This document shows, piece after piece, positions 1 through 19,498 of a stretch of 32,156 nt of DNA. Position numbers and translations under genes: made by a program. Source of the stretch: Phoronis australis. Its lineage: Eukaryota; Phoronida; Phoronidae. How positions within the stretch are numbered: position 1 is the first letter of the stretch; each line of letters begins with the position of its first letter. Location of the stretch: assembly GCA_002633005.1 (NCBI GenBank), contig NMRA01000033.1, positions 465,346 to 497,501 on the forward strand. The letters run 5' to 3'. Below the pieces are notes generated by a model. The model ran no database searches. It saw only the letters and a program-made list of their open reading frames with translations, and had not been told where the DNA came from.

Positions 1-672
1 CAAGTTCCCGACTGTAATGACTTCCCAGAAAGTCATTTGAGTTGATTAACCTAATGGATGTGGTAACTTTTTCATTTAAAAAGGCTACAGTTATTACATA
101 AAGCGCAGTTTGTGTGGTTCTTGTTTGGTGAATTAATCAAAGTATAAGCAGTATCAAACGAAGTCAATTGTGTGTGTAGTCTACTGCACAGACCCTCGAA
201 ATATTGGTTGACGTCAGCTTGTGAGGCCCGGGAACCAGGTTAGTGTATAGTTCATTGTGAGCCCATCCCTAAACTTACCACATTACAGGTACACTAAACA
301 TTTCACGTGTCATTAAAGTTTAATCTTTATTAGAACTCAAATCATAAAATATATACAAAAGTGCAAATATGGTGATAACCAAACTGAAGATTTCAGTTGA
401 AGTCTCTGGACAATTTCGGTGGCACTGGCTATATACTAGCTCTTTGCCAGTAATAAAAAATGAGAAGTGGACACAACATCTGTTTCCTGGTCAAAAATCT
501 GGTTAAACGAGATTGAAAGAATATTAAAAAATGAATACATGTGATATTGTTAAGTCTGATCAGCGTTTGTACATCCACCGAGTATATCAATACGCGCGGT
601 AGTTTACCTTCAATCGTACCCAATGGCTGTAGGTTTTAGATTATTAGTTCATCGATTTTTAAAAATCGAAAA
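1..672. other. Unassigned noncoding sequence at window start
   Basis: No exon or RNA gene is recognisable. Two small items stand out. A TGACGTCA octamer (CRE core) at 209-216 follows an inverted CCAAT box (ATTGG at 203-207), an arrangement common in animal promoters. A perfect 18-base palindrome TCGATTTTTAAAAATCGA lies at 652-669, immediately before the start of the duplicated segment. The short open frames here have no coding features. Confidence 0.5.
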
Positions 673-3600
673 CCGTACTTGGTTGTTTTTTCCAGCTGAC
701 TACCGCCGTGGTGTTCGTTTATAACGAAAATTAGTGGTTAATGCATTTTGAAAATTCGCCATTATTTACAGTCAGAGATGTCTTATACAGTTTATGGTCG
801 GATAATTATATTTAACTGGGTCTTTCTCGCATCGGGCAATGTGGTCATCACAATTGTACCTGATTCCGGTCCCGCACTCTCTTTGATCCTGGTACAAGCC
901 GCTCACTGAGAAGGACGAGCGGTGAAAATTCCCGCATATCTTTAGAAATGCGTGACTTCCTTGTAAGCGCATTATTCACGGTATGCACATTGCTTTTATA
1001 TCCCTTGTAACCATTATTAACAGGAATTGTGAATTTTTAGGAAAACATTACCCTCTTGGTTCTCAAAAGAACCGGTCGTAGCAATGAAAAGACTTGAGGA
1101 CGCGTAGAAACGGGCTAAACGCAGACACGGAGACACTATGTGAATCGCTCCAGACATAATTATCAACTTTCAAACTTTCAACTCTCCCTTGTAAGTAAAC
1201 CCACGCCTTCATTTAAAAAATAACTTTGATTTAGGCCGCTACCCAGGGACGGAACCAGGATTTTTAAAAAGGAGAGATCCAAGTCAACAATTTGAAAATT
1301 CTGAATAAATACCAATAACATCAAAGGGAAAAGGGAGTCCGGACCCCCTTGACCCCCCTGGATCCGTCTATGCTACACTGTTGCAAAATCGGTCTCATCT
1401 TGTTCCTTACTCAAATTAGAAATGATTTACAGACTTTAGGAGAATTACAACCAGTTCCAGACCAGTCGATCATATGACTTTACTTTCAGTCGGCAGGTGG
1501 TCTTCAGGGGAGTCTTGCGATAATTATCGTCACCAATTTGTATTCAAACAAGGGATACTGACGTGGTGGTATTTTGGAAGCTCAAGCAAGCCTATGAAGA
1601 AAGTTGATAGTTTGAACACCATAACATGGTTATATGTAGTGGCTTTATGTAAATTACTAGTAGCTTTGCAGCATGACATGCTTTACGCACATTTTTAAAA
1701 ACCTTATTTTCAGCTAACTCGAATTGTATGACCGATCTGATCTGACAGTATCCTGGGTGGGAAGGGGGTTGTTCCCGCCTTCCGCCCAAGCACTGTCCCA
1801 GAGTGTCTTCAAGAACCTCTTTTAGTAGTATCCTTTGTTGTGATTTTCAACCGATCCTTGCCATTCATGGATAGAATAGAGCACTGCTTGCTGGAACAGC
1901 TGAGCCGTTCCCCCATACACCCTCCCCGGGTCACTGTCAATTTCTAAGTAAACTTTCCGCCATCGATAGGCGTGCGGACTTTGCTGTCTGAAGACAGCCA
2001 CCAATACCTGGAGTATCCGACTAACGTGTTTCAAGGGTCAGTTTTCTGACCTGAACACGTTGGGCGCGTAAAACGTTTAGGGTATTATTTTGAGCTTGAT
2101 GGGAGTATTTTTATGAAATTTATTTTATTAGAGTGCAGAAATATACTGCCACGGTCAATCTCTAGGGGGTAAAAAGTACGCCAGAAACTCCTACAGCAGG
2201 CTGCAGTGCAAATCCGGGGGCAGTTCCGCAGTCTCTGGTACCGTTGTTGCTTCTAACTGTCATAAAATAGTCGACGAATCAGTCGGCTTTTGAAGATAAA
2301 CAAACATGTCAGTGAAAAACCAATGTGCCCTTGACAGAAAAATATAACCTTGACATTTTGAATCGTCAAATGGAAACAACATAAAAATTGAAGATACCCA
2401 CAGCACCTCGACCGTCATTTGCGTTAACTGTAGATTTCGTAATTTCGTAATTTTTAAGCGATTCCTGAAGGCCTGCGCACAGAAACTTGATGGGCAACCG
2501 GGAGAGTGTGGGAGACTGGAGTGGGCATCGTGTGAACATGAATAATGGTTCATTCCAGTCTGTGGATAGCCTGTGACGCTTTACGAACTGAACTAAACTT
2601 GCACTCCAAAAAATTGTCAAATTTGTTTGCGATTGCCAGCACGTGTACTTCTAGCACATTAATCCGTTAGACACCGCACACGGCCATGAAAACAATCACA
2701 CAAACCAACAGTCTGGTCAACTCGTTTCCAGCAATGCTTTCCTTTTAATAAATGAAGACACAAGAAAAATGGTGATCGTAGATTAACGGGCCCTTATGAA
2801 AGATAATATGGTGACAAGAAATTAGCAGAGAACGTATTCAACTGCGCTTAGACGACCAATACTGCAAAAGACGGGGGCCTCTAAACAAAAATGTCCTAAA
2901 CAATTAAGCCCCTGCGTATGTCGATTGCTCCGATTTCACCCTGACACCCGCAAATTATTGGGCAGGGTACGTGACTTCCGGCTCGGTCGCTTGCTTCCAG
3001 TACGGTTATGCGACCGGAGACGGTGCGAAATTGGTTGCGACGGCAGGGTGGGGGATGTCTGGCACCGTTAGCGTTCTGCCCGGCCGGCGGTAACACTGGC
3101 TACGCCACTATCGAGCACAACACCAAGATACTCTTCACGACTACATCGACCCACCTTGCGCTGTAAGCGATATCCGAAAGTTGAATTGTCTCAATATTTC
3201 GATGACCCCATACCTTGATAGACAGACAGTTGTTGCAACATCTAAATTATTCAATCGGTGTCGTCTAGATATACAGGAGAAGCGTGCCGTGTGATCTTTC
3301 TAGATGTTACTTACTGCGAGAGTCTTAACGACTACCTTTTGATCGCGTAAATTGATTTTCACTGTGACAAGCACGGATAATTACGTGTTTGTTACTCAGC
3401 GGGATCAGAAACGAGATATTAGCGGAAATAAGTAGACAGGCGCATAAAATCGACCCAATCAACTGCATACAGAAATGACGCCTGCTATACGACATGAAAA
3501 ATTCTCATACGCGGATTTACTGAGCACAGTTGTCAAGGTTTTACCAAGGATTAAAAACTCGAAGTTGTTACGCTACAGGTCACATTTGTTGTTTGCATGA

Positions 3601-4226
3601 CATCAAATTTGCGCACAATTGGCAACCCAGTCTAAACTTGATTTCTCCTGCTCATTAGATACGAAGTTCGCCTATTCCCGTCGGCGTGTGACGTTATCAA
3701 AGTTCAATACTTGCATATAGTCAAAGATACTATAAAATCTTTGATATAGTACATAGAGAATCCTACACGAGTCTCAGGTTTATGACATGGGCCAAACCTC
3801 TTGGAAATTTCGTCAAAATTCCGAGGGTTGCCGAGTTTGTTTACATCGTCTGTGCCATTGGTGGCCGGGGCCAGTGTTGGAGTTGTCGGCTTTAACGCCA
3901 ACGGCGTTGTCGTGGGAGTTTCCCCGATCCATTGTCCAACAAAAAGTCGATTGCTGTATATTTGGCGAAGTCGTCTTCGATGTCGTCCTTGGAATCACCA
4001 TTACAAGCATGAAGGTTGTCATCTCTAAAGACCGTGATCGTCCTTTGTGCCATTACCTTTGTAGTAGTTTACTTCTTCAATCGATTTCACCAAGTGTCGC
4101 TCTCATTTACTTTTTTATTTTCGAAGCATATCAACTTTTGTAGGCCTACCCAAAAGAAAATAGTTTTTCTTCGAAATTGCAATGGTCCCCTCGCAAACAG
4201 CCCACTGCAGTAATATTGGGAGCCAT
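673..4226 (+). repeat. First copy of a ~3.6 kb direct duplication (probably haplotype 1)
   Basis: This segment matches 5479-9098 almost base for base in the same orientation, with scattered substitutions and small indels; the offset drifts from 4806 to 4872. It ends at the shared string ATTGGGAGCCAT, after which this copy enters the CTTAAG array. No convincing gene is present: the open frames are short and are broken by indels relative to the other copy. A hairpin with arms at 3715-3728 and 3737-3750 encloses a TATAAAA string. The duplication flanks an assembly gap and is best read as one locus represented twice. Confidence 0.9.
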
Positions 4227-4242
4227 CCCTTACAAAAATGAA

Positions 4243-4699
4243 CTTAAGTTTTTCGCTGAAAACTTAAGTTTTTGGCGAAAAAACTTAAGTTTTTGGAACA
4301 TAACTTAAGTTTTAGAGGAAAAACTTAAGTTCTTCGGAAAAACTTAAGTTTTTAAAAGAAACTTAAGATTTTAAAACTTAAGTTTTTCGCCAAAAACTTA
4401 AGTTTTTCAGCACAATGTTAAGTTTTTCAGAAAACATAAGTTTTTCAGAAAACTTAAGTTTTTTCAGGTGTAAAACTTAAGTTTTCACAAATAAACTTAA
4501 GTTTCAAGTAATAACTTAAGTTTTCATGAAAACTTAAGTTTTTTGAACTAACAAAACTTAAGTTTTTCTGATAACTTAAGTTTATCACAAAACTTAAGTT
4601 TTTGTAATTTTAAAAACTTAAGTTTTCCTGACTTCTTAAGTTTTTCGAAAACTTTAGTTTTTCCAATTATAGAAACTTAAGTTTTCCTGACTTCTTAAG
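4243..4699. repeat. CTTAAG palindrome array
   Basis: About 21 exact CTTAAG cores occur in 457 bases, mostly in the context AAAACTTAAGTTTT, at a variable spacing averaging roughly 23 bases. Three further sites are degenerate by one or two bases (GTTAAG, CATAAG, CTTTAG). Spacers differ in length and sequence, so this is not a simple head-to-tail satellite: the conserved unit is the self-complementary core. The array decays into AAACTTGAATTTT-like strings up to about 4800 and then runs into the gap. It is absent from the equivalent point of the second segment copy (after 9098). Confidence 0.95.
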
Positions 4700-4811
4700 T
4701 TTTTCAAAAAACTGGATTCTTTCATGTGTGGAAAACTTGAATTTTCTAAAAACTGTAAGGTTTCTATGTGATGAAAATTTACGTTTTCAAGTTTTTAAAA
4801 TTTGAATGTAG

Positions 4812-5478
4812 NNNNNNNNNNNNNNNNNNNNNNNNNNNNNNNNNNNNNNNNNNNNNNNNNNNNNNNNNNNNNNNNNNNNNNNNNNNNNNNNNNNNNNNNN
4901 NNNNNNNNNNNNNNNNNNNNNNNNNNNNNNNNNNNNNNNNNNNNNNNNNNNNNNNNNNNNNNNNNNNNNNNNNNNNNNNNNNNNNNNNNNNNNNNNNNNN
5001 NNNNNNNNNNNNNNNNNNNNNNNNNNNNNNNNNNNNNNNNNNNNNNNNNNNNNNNNNNNNNNNNNNNNNNNNNNNNNNNNNNNNNNNNNNNNNNNNNNNN
5101 NNNNNNNNNNNNNNNNNNNNNNNNNNNNNNNNNNNNNNNNNNNNNNNNNNNNNNNNNNNNNNNNNNNNNNNNNNNNNNNNNNNNNNNNNNNNNNNNNNNN
5201 NNNNNNNNNNNNNNNNNNNNNNNNNNNNNNNNNNNNNNNNNNNNNNNNNNNNNNNNNNNNNNNNNNNNNNNNNNNNNNNNNNNNNNNNNNNNNNNNNNNN
5301 NNNNNNNNNNNNNNNNNNNNNNNNNNNNNNNNNNNNNNNNNNNNNNNNNNNNNNNNNNNNNNNNNNNNNNNNNNNNNNNNNNNNNNNNNNNNNNNNNNNN
5401 NNNNNNNNNNNNNNNNNNNNNNNNNNNNNNNNNNNNNNNNNNNNNNNNNNNNNNNNNNNNNNNNNNNNNNNNNNNNNN
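4812..5478. other. Assembly gap (667 N)
   Basis: A run of N. The base after it (5479) is the first base of the second copy of the 3.6 kb segment. Open frames drawn across it have no meaning. Confidence 1.
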
Positions 5479-8400
5479 CCGTACTTGGTTGTTTTTTCCA
5501 GCTGACTACCGCCGTGGTGTTCGTTTATAACGAAAATTAGTGGTTAATGCATTTTGAAAATTCGCCATTATTTACAGTCAGAGATGTCTTATACAGTTTA
5601 TGGTCGGATAATTATATTTAACTGGGTCTTTCTCGCATCGGGCAATGTGGTCATCACAATTGTACCTGATTCCGGTCCCGCACTCTCTTTGATCCTGGTA
5701 CAAGCCGCTCACTGAGAAGGACGAGCGGTGAAAATTCCCGCATATCTTTAGAAATGCGTGACTTCCTTGTAAGCGCATTATTCACGGTATGCACATTGCT
5801 TTTATATCCCTTGTAACCATTATTAACAGGAATTGTGAATTTTTAGGAAAACATTACCCTCTTGGTTCTCAACAGAACCGGTCGTAGCAATGAAAAGACT
5901 TGAGGACACGTAGAAACGGGCTAAACGCAGACACGGAGACACTATGTGAATCGCTCCAGACATAATTATTAACTTTCAAACTTTCAACTCTCCCTTGTAA
6001 GTAAACCCACGCCTTCATTTAAAAAATAACTTTGATTTAGGCCGCTACCCAGGGACGGAACCAGGATTTTTAAAAAGGAGAGATCCAAGTCAACTATTTG
6101 AAAATTCTGAATAAATAGCAATAACATCAAAGGGAAAAGGGAGTCTGGACCCCTTGATCCCCCTGGATCCGTCTATGCTACACTGTTGCGAAATCGGTCT
6201 CATCTTGTTCCTTACTCAAATTAGAAATGATTTACAGACTTTAGGAGAATTACAACCAGTTCCATACCAGTCGATCACATATTGACTTTACTTTCAGTCG
6301 GCAGGTGGTCTTCAGGGGAGTCTTGTGATAATTATCGTCACCAATTTGTATTCAAACAAAAGATATGGACGTGGTGGTATTTTGGAAGCTCAAGCAAGAA
6401 GAAAGTTGATAGTTTGAACACCATAACATGGTTATATCATGTAGCGGCTTTATGTAAATTACTAGTAGCTTTGCAGCACCACTTGACATTTAGCCTATAT
6501 ATATATATATATATATATGGTCCCTAAATAGCAACGTTGGCACTATAGTTGTCACTGGTCTGGCTGTAGTTACCTTGTCAACATATCAGGTTTGTGACAT
6601 CATGCTTTACGCACATTTTTAAAAACCTTGTTTTCAGGTAACTCAAATTGTATGACAGGATCCTGGGTGGGAAGGGGGTTGTTCCCGCCTTCCGTCCAAG
6701 CACTGTCCCAGAGTGTCTTCAAGAACCTCTTTTAGTAGTATCCTTTGTTGTGATTTTCAACCGATCCTTGCCATTCATGGATAGAATAGAGCACTGCTTG
6801 CTGGAACAGCTGAACCGTTCCCCATACACCCTCCCCGGGTCACTGTCGATTTTTAACTTTCCGCCATCGATATAGGCGTGCGGACTTTGCTGTCTGAAGA
6901 CAGCCACCAATACCTGGAGTATCCGACTAACGTGTTTCAAGGGTCAGTTTTCTGACCTGAACACGTTACGCGCGTAAAACGTTTAGGGTATTATTTTGAG
7001 CTTGAAGGGAGTATTTTTATGAAATTTATTTTATTAGAGTGCAGAAATATACTGCCACGGTCAATCTCTAGGGGGTAAAAAGTACGCCAGAAACTCCTAC
7101 AGCAGGCTGCAGTGCAAATCCGGGGGCAGTTCCGCAGCCTCTGGTACCGTTGTTGCTTCTAACTGTCATAAAATAGTCGACGAATCAGTCGACTTTTGAA
7201 GATAAACAAAGATGTCCGTGAAAAACCAATGTGCCCTTGACAGAAAAATATAACCTTGACATTTTGAATCGTCAAATGGAAACAACATAAAAATTGAAGA
7301 CACCCACAGCGCCTCGTCATTTGCGTTAACTGTAGATTTCGTAATTTCTTAATTTTTAAGCGATTCCTGAAGGCATGCGCACAGAAACTTGATGGGCAAC
7401 CGGGAGAGTGTGGGAAACGGGGCATCGTGTGAACATTATGGTTCATTCCAGTGGATAGCTTGTGACGCTTTACGAATTGAACTAAACTTGCACTCCAAAA
7501 AATTGTCAACTTTGTTTGCGATTACCAGCACGTGTACTTCTAGCACATTCATCCGTTAGACACCGCACACGGCCATGAAAACAATCACACAAACCAACAG
7601 TCTGGTCAACTCGTTTCCAGCAATGCTTTCCTTTTAATAATTAAATCAAGACACAAGAAAAATGGTGATCGTAGATTACAGGCCCTTATGAAAGATAATA
7701 TGGTGACAAGAAATTAGCAGAGAACGTATTCAACTGCGCTTAGACGACCAATACTGCAAAAGATGGGGGCCTCTAAACAAAAATGTCCTAAACAATTAAG
7801 CCCCTGCGTATGTCGATTGCTCCGATTTCACCCTGACACCCGCAAACTATTGGGCAGGGTACGTGGCGGTCGGCTCGGTCGCTTGCTTCCAGTACGGTTA
7901 TGCGACCGGAGACGGTGCGAAATTGGTTGCGACGGCGGGGTGGGGGATGTCTGGCACCGTTAGCGTTCTGTCCGGCCGGCGGTAACACCGGCTACGCCAC
8001 TATCGAGCACAACACCAAGATACTCTTCACGACTACACCGACCCACCTTGCGCTGTAAGCGATATCCGAAAGTTGAATTGCCTCAATATTTCGATGACCC
8101 CATACCTTGATAGTCAGACAGTTGTTGCAACATCTAAATTATTCAATCGGTGTCGACTAGATATACAGGAGAAGCGTGCCGTGTGATCTTTCTAGATGTT
8201 ACTTACTGCGAGAGTCTTAACGACTACCTTTTGATCGCGTAAATTGATTTTCACTGTGACAAGCACGGATAATTACGTGTTTGTTACTCAGCGGGATCAG
8301 AAACGAGATATTAGCGGAAATAAGTAGACAGGCGCATAAAATCGACCCAATCAACTGCATACAGAAATGACGTCTGCTATACGACATGAAAAATTCTCAT

Positions 8401-9098
8401 ACGCGGATTTATTGAGCACAGTTGCCAAGGTTTTACCAAGGATTAAAAACTCGAAGTTAGTGTTACGCTACAGGTCACATTTGTTGTTTGCATGACATCA
8501 AATTTGCGCACAATGATTTGCAACCCAGTCTAAACTTGATATCTCTTGCTCATTCGATACGAAGTTCGCCTATTCCCGTGTGACGTTATCATGTTCAATA
8601 CTTGCATATAGTCAAAGACACTATAAAATCTTTGATATAGTACATAGAGAATCCTACACGAGTCTCGGGTTTATGACATGGCCAAACCTCTTGGAAATTT
8701 CGTCAAAATTCCGAGGGTTGCCGAGTTTGTTTACATCGTCTGTGTCATTGGTGGGGCCAGTGTTGGAGTTGTCAGCTTTAACACGAACGGGAGTTTCCCC
8801 GATCCAATGTCCAACAAAAAGATTGCTGTGTATTTGTCGAAGTCGTCTTCGATGTCGTCCTTGGAATCACCATTACAAGCATGAAGGTTGTCATCTCTAA
8901 AGACCGTGATCGTCCTTTGTGTCATTACCTTTGTAGTAGTTTACTTCTTCAATCGATTTTACCAAGTGTCGCTCTCATTTACTTTTTTATTTTCGAAGCA
9001 TATCAACTTTTGTAGGCCTACCCAAAAGAAAATAGTTTGTCTTCGAAATTGCAATGGTCGCCTCGCAAACAGCCCACTGCAGTAATATTGGGAGCCAT
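5479..9098 (+). repeat. Second copy of the ~3.6 kb direct duplication (probably haplotype 2)
   Basis: Collinear with 673-4226 and starting exactly at the gap edge. The main difference is an extra ~125 bases at about 6477-6602 that include a (TA)n run. Several other indels of 1 to 15 bases are present. Candidate open frames in the two copies are not frame-compatible (for example around 3787 and 8678), which argues against coding. From 9099 the sequence continues as unique DNA. Confidence 0.9.
6477..6602. repeat. Copy-specific insertion with (TA)n microsatellite
   Basis: Present only in the second segment copy; the first copy reads straight through near 1668. It contains a (TA)n run at about 6496-6518 followed by ~85 unique bases. 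It behaves like a presence/absence polymorphism between two haplotypes. No terminal inverted repeats are evident. Confidence 0.75.
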
Positions 9099-11450
9099 AC
9101 AAAAGTTGTTATTTGAAAGATGCCTGAGAGGATTTCCCTTGCACTAAACTTTTACACTAAAATGTTGAAATTCCGTCCATGGGCTTATAGTTTGCAAAGT
9201 ATATCTAACCAAAGATAGCATATGGCGTTTTGCTGGTAAGACGAGCAATTTAAGTTATCCTACGATCTGAAGGTGAAAGTGGGAGAGCATGTTCAAGGCG
9301 CGGCATCTTTGAAAGCGCTAATCTCACAATGGACCCGGGCTTGTGAACCGCCCGGGGAAAGCGAGAAAGCATAGGCCTACAAATCTAAATGGTAACACCG
9401 GTGATTATTTCCGAACAGAGCTCCCGTGTGACACCTCGGCAATCCTCTTCTCAGGATTCACAGTTGCATAAAAAATTGAAGCGACCGGGGTACAACAGGT
9501 GTAATTCTGCTCAACATCAGTGTAACACTGAGCCCAGCATGCGAAAGTATGTAATTTTTCTCTCTTTAGAAGGGCTGAACAGCGTATACTACAGAACTGA
9601 AATGTGATGCCGTTTACTTCAAACTGACACATGTCAGTATTAACATACAATTTTCCTACCCCTAGGAATTAAAAAGAGACCAGTACAAGTTCGGTGAACA
9701 GTGTGTCAAGCGCAATATTCAAGTTTGCCCACAACGAAATACCCAACAAAAAACAGCAATGTTACGAACAACTGTTTGTATGATAGACTGATAAAATTCA
9801 AAATTTTGACACGTGTATCCAGTCAGCCCATTGTCCAGTGTACGCCGGCATACCGAAATTTTGAGACGTTAGGTTTGCCTTCACCGCTAGTGGCATGAGG
9901 GGCAAACAACATGCTCCCCGAAAACCGTACACATGGCCCTTGCTCAAGGACAACTAAAACAAAACAAGAAATTTTCAATTTCGTACAAGTCATTAGCAGA
10001 CGAAAGAATATACCTAGAATAACCCTGGGTATTAGTATAACACCTGACGTAGAAGTGAGAATCTCGTGAAAACGCAAGAACACGCCACACCTCGCGAGAT
10101 ATTAACTTCAGTTGCGTCTATGGAAAGCAGTCCAGGGTAGAGTTCCAACGCTAGGACCTCGCGAGGTCCTACCTCGGGAAAAAGCAATTTGGTGTATCTC
10201 TTATGACCTTTTACCTGACTATGAAATAACGGTGTTTTATGAAAAAGGCTGTAGTCAAAATACAAGTCACAGAACGACTGATATGATTTACGACGAAGTT
10301 AATTGCTTCCAGTCGTGGTTTCTGAAACCTTGGCCTAGGTTTCAAACATTAAGTGGACTTAGGGAACCTTTAAGTGGACCACATGAGTTTGAAATGTTTA
10401 GTAAATGTCTACCATTGTGAGTCATCGAAATGAAGTGGTCATAGTCCTATTAAAGGAACAATTTCTTATTTTTGCTCATTAAGTCTATCTAAAATTCAAA
10501 CAATGAATGGGGTTAGTAAAAGACATTACTAGTTATCCACACTATTTTAATGACAAAAATTGATTCTCCTCCCCACTGACATTGGCCAGACATATTCACT
10601 GATTCGGAACACAAAGTAAAAGAATTTGCAAATGAGTAACAGATCTCAATAGCTATCATGGCAATTAAAGTGGAACTTTTAAACGATTTATTTCGTACCG
10701 TAGGGCAGGGCACTAGAGTCTGGGATAGTGATCAGCGCTCTCGTGCCGTATGTCAATCAGTACGTGAAGTTCCGGCCCACACTAAACTTTACTAAGAGAA
10801 GCCAGACAACAAGTAATGTGTTGCGTACGGGATGTTTACTGTTTCAAACTTTAGATGCCATAAAATTATGTACTTCTTGAATTTATCAAGCAACTCAATG
10901 CAGAGGATCATCAAATCAAGACAAAGTAATGTTTTGAGTCTGGTACGAACAGGATTTTTGTGGCACAATTAAAGCCTTCGACTCTGCCAAAATGCCGATC
11001 CTAAAAGACGAAAATCAAATTAGACCTTTTCCGCACCAGTGCCCTAAAACCCGAAGACGGCCTAATAATTAATATTCGATACCTAATAGGATTCTCTTCC
11101 GTTGCCAACAGCAGCGTGGTAGAAATCATCAGCAACTCAAGAAACTTCTAATCAGTGTTTATTGGGGTTGGCCCGGCAACCCTAATTTTTGTGAATTCCG
11201 AGAAATGGCATGAGTGAGTGGGTGAAGGCCTATGCCCAGTTTTAATTGATAATACCTCGAGCTTGTTGGAAAAATATGAAACCAGTCAAGAGTTTTAAAT
11301 GATAATTTTGTGTATTTTTAGAGGGTTTAAATAAACTCCTTACTGACAATGGGAAATCATGAGTTTTACTGGAACCCAGTTAAAGATACCTCATCGTTGA
11401 TAGTCTAGCCCGCAGTTCAGAAAACACACACTAGATTCAAATTAAACGGA
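9099..11450. other. Unassigned sequence upstream of SEC61B
   Basis: No exons are recognisable. Features worth recording are two CTCGCGAG octamers (10091-10098 and 10158-10165), the second inside a perfect 20-base palindrome at 10152-10171, and a small inverted repeat GAAACCT...AGGTTTC near 10324-10343. Short open frames have no similarity I recognise. The 3' end of the stretch should include the SEC61B promoter, but I see no TATA box close to the presumed start. Confidence 0.5.
10152..10171. promoter_or_regulatory. Perfect palindrome with CTCGCGAG core
   Basis: A perfect 20-base palindrome centred on CGCG. A second CTCGCGAG lies 60 bases upstream at 10091-10098. The core resembles the TCTCGCGAGA element found in many animal housekeeping promoters. 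Because the site is ~1.4 kb from the SEC61B start, assignment to that gene is inference. Confidence 0.4.
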
Positions 11451-11533
11451 GTCTGGGTTCGAGACTATTGCATTTGCCTTATCGACAGGTGTCGTTCGTA
11501 GCGTCACTTCCTTTGAAACATTTGCTTTTCAAC

Positions 11534-19498
<7,965 letters not shown>

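Noticed and set aside
772-972. 66-residue open frame on the - strand, identical at 5578-5778
   Set aside because: The identity is explained by the segment duplication. No family motif, splice site or codon signal supports it.
2896-3096. 66-residue open frames on the - strand at 2896-3096 and 7788-7988
   Set aside because: A GC-richer patch without recognisable domain; length is expected by chance.
3787-4143. Open frames around 3787-4143 and 8580-9085 with hydrophobic stretches
   Set aside because: The two copies differ by frame-shifting indels (for example ATGGGCC versus ATGGCC), so no shared protein is maintained.
4768-5530. Open frames of ~245 residues across the first gap
   Set aside because: They consist almost entirely of N; the reading frame is meaningless.
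11447-11470. GGGTTCGAGAC string resembling a tRNA T-loop
   Set aside because: No matching acceptor, D or anticodon arms; it lies in the SEC61B 5' region.
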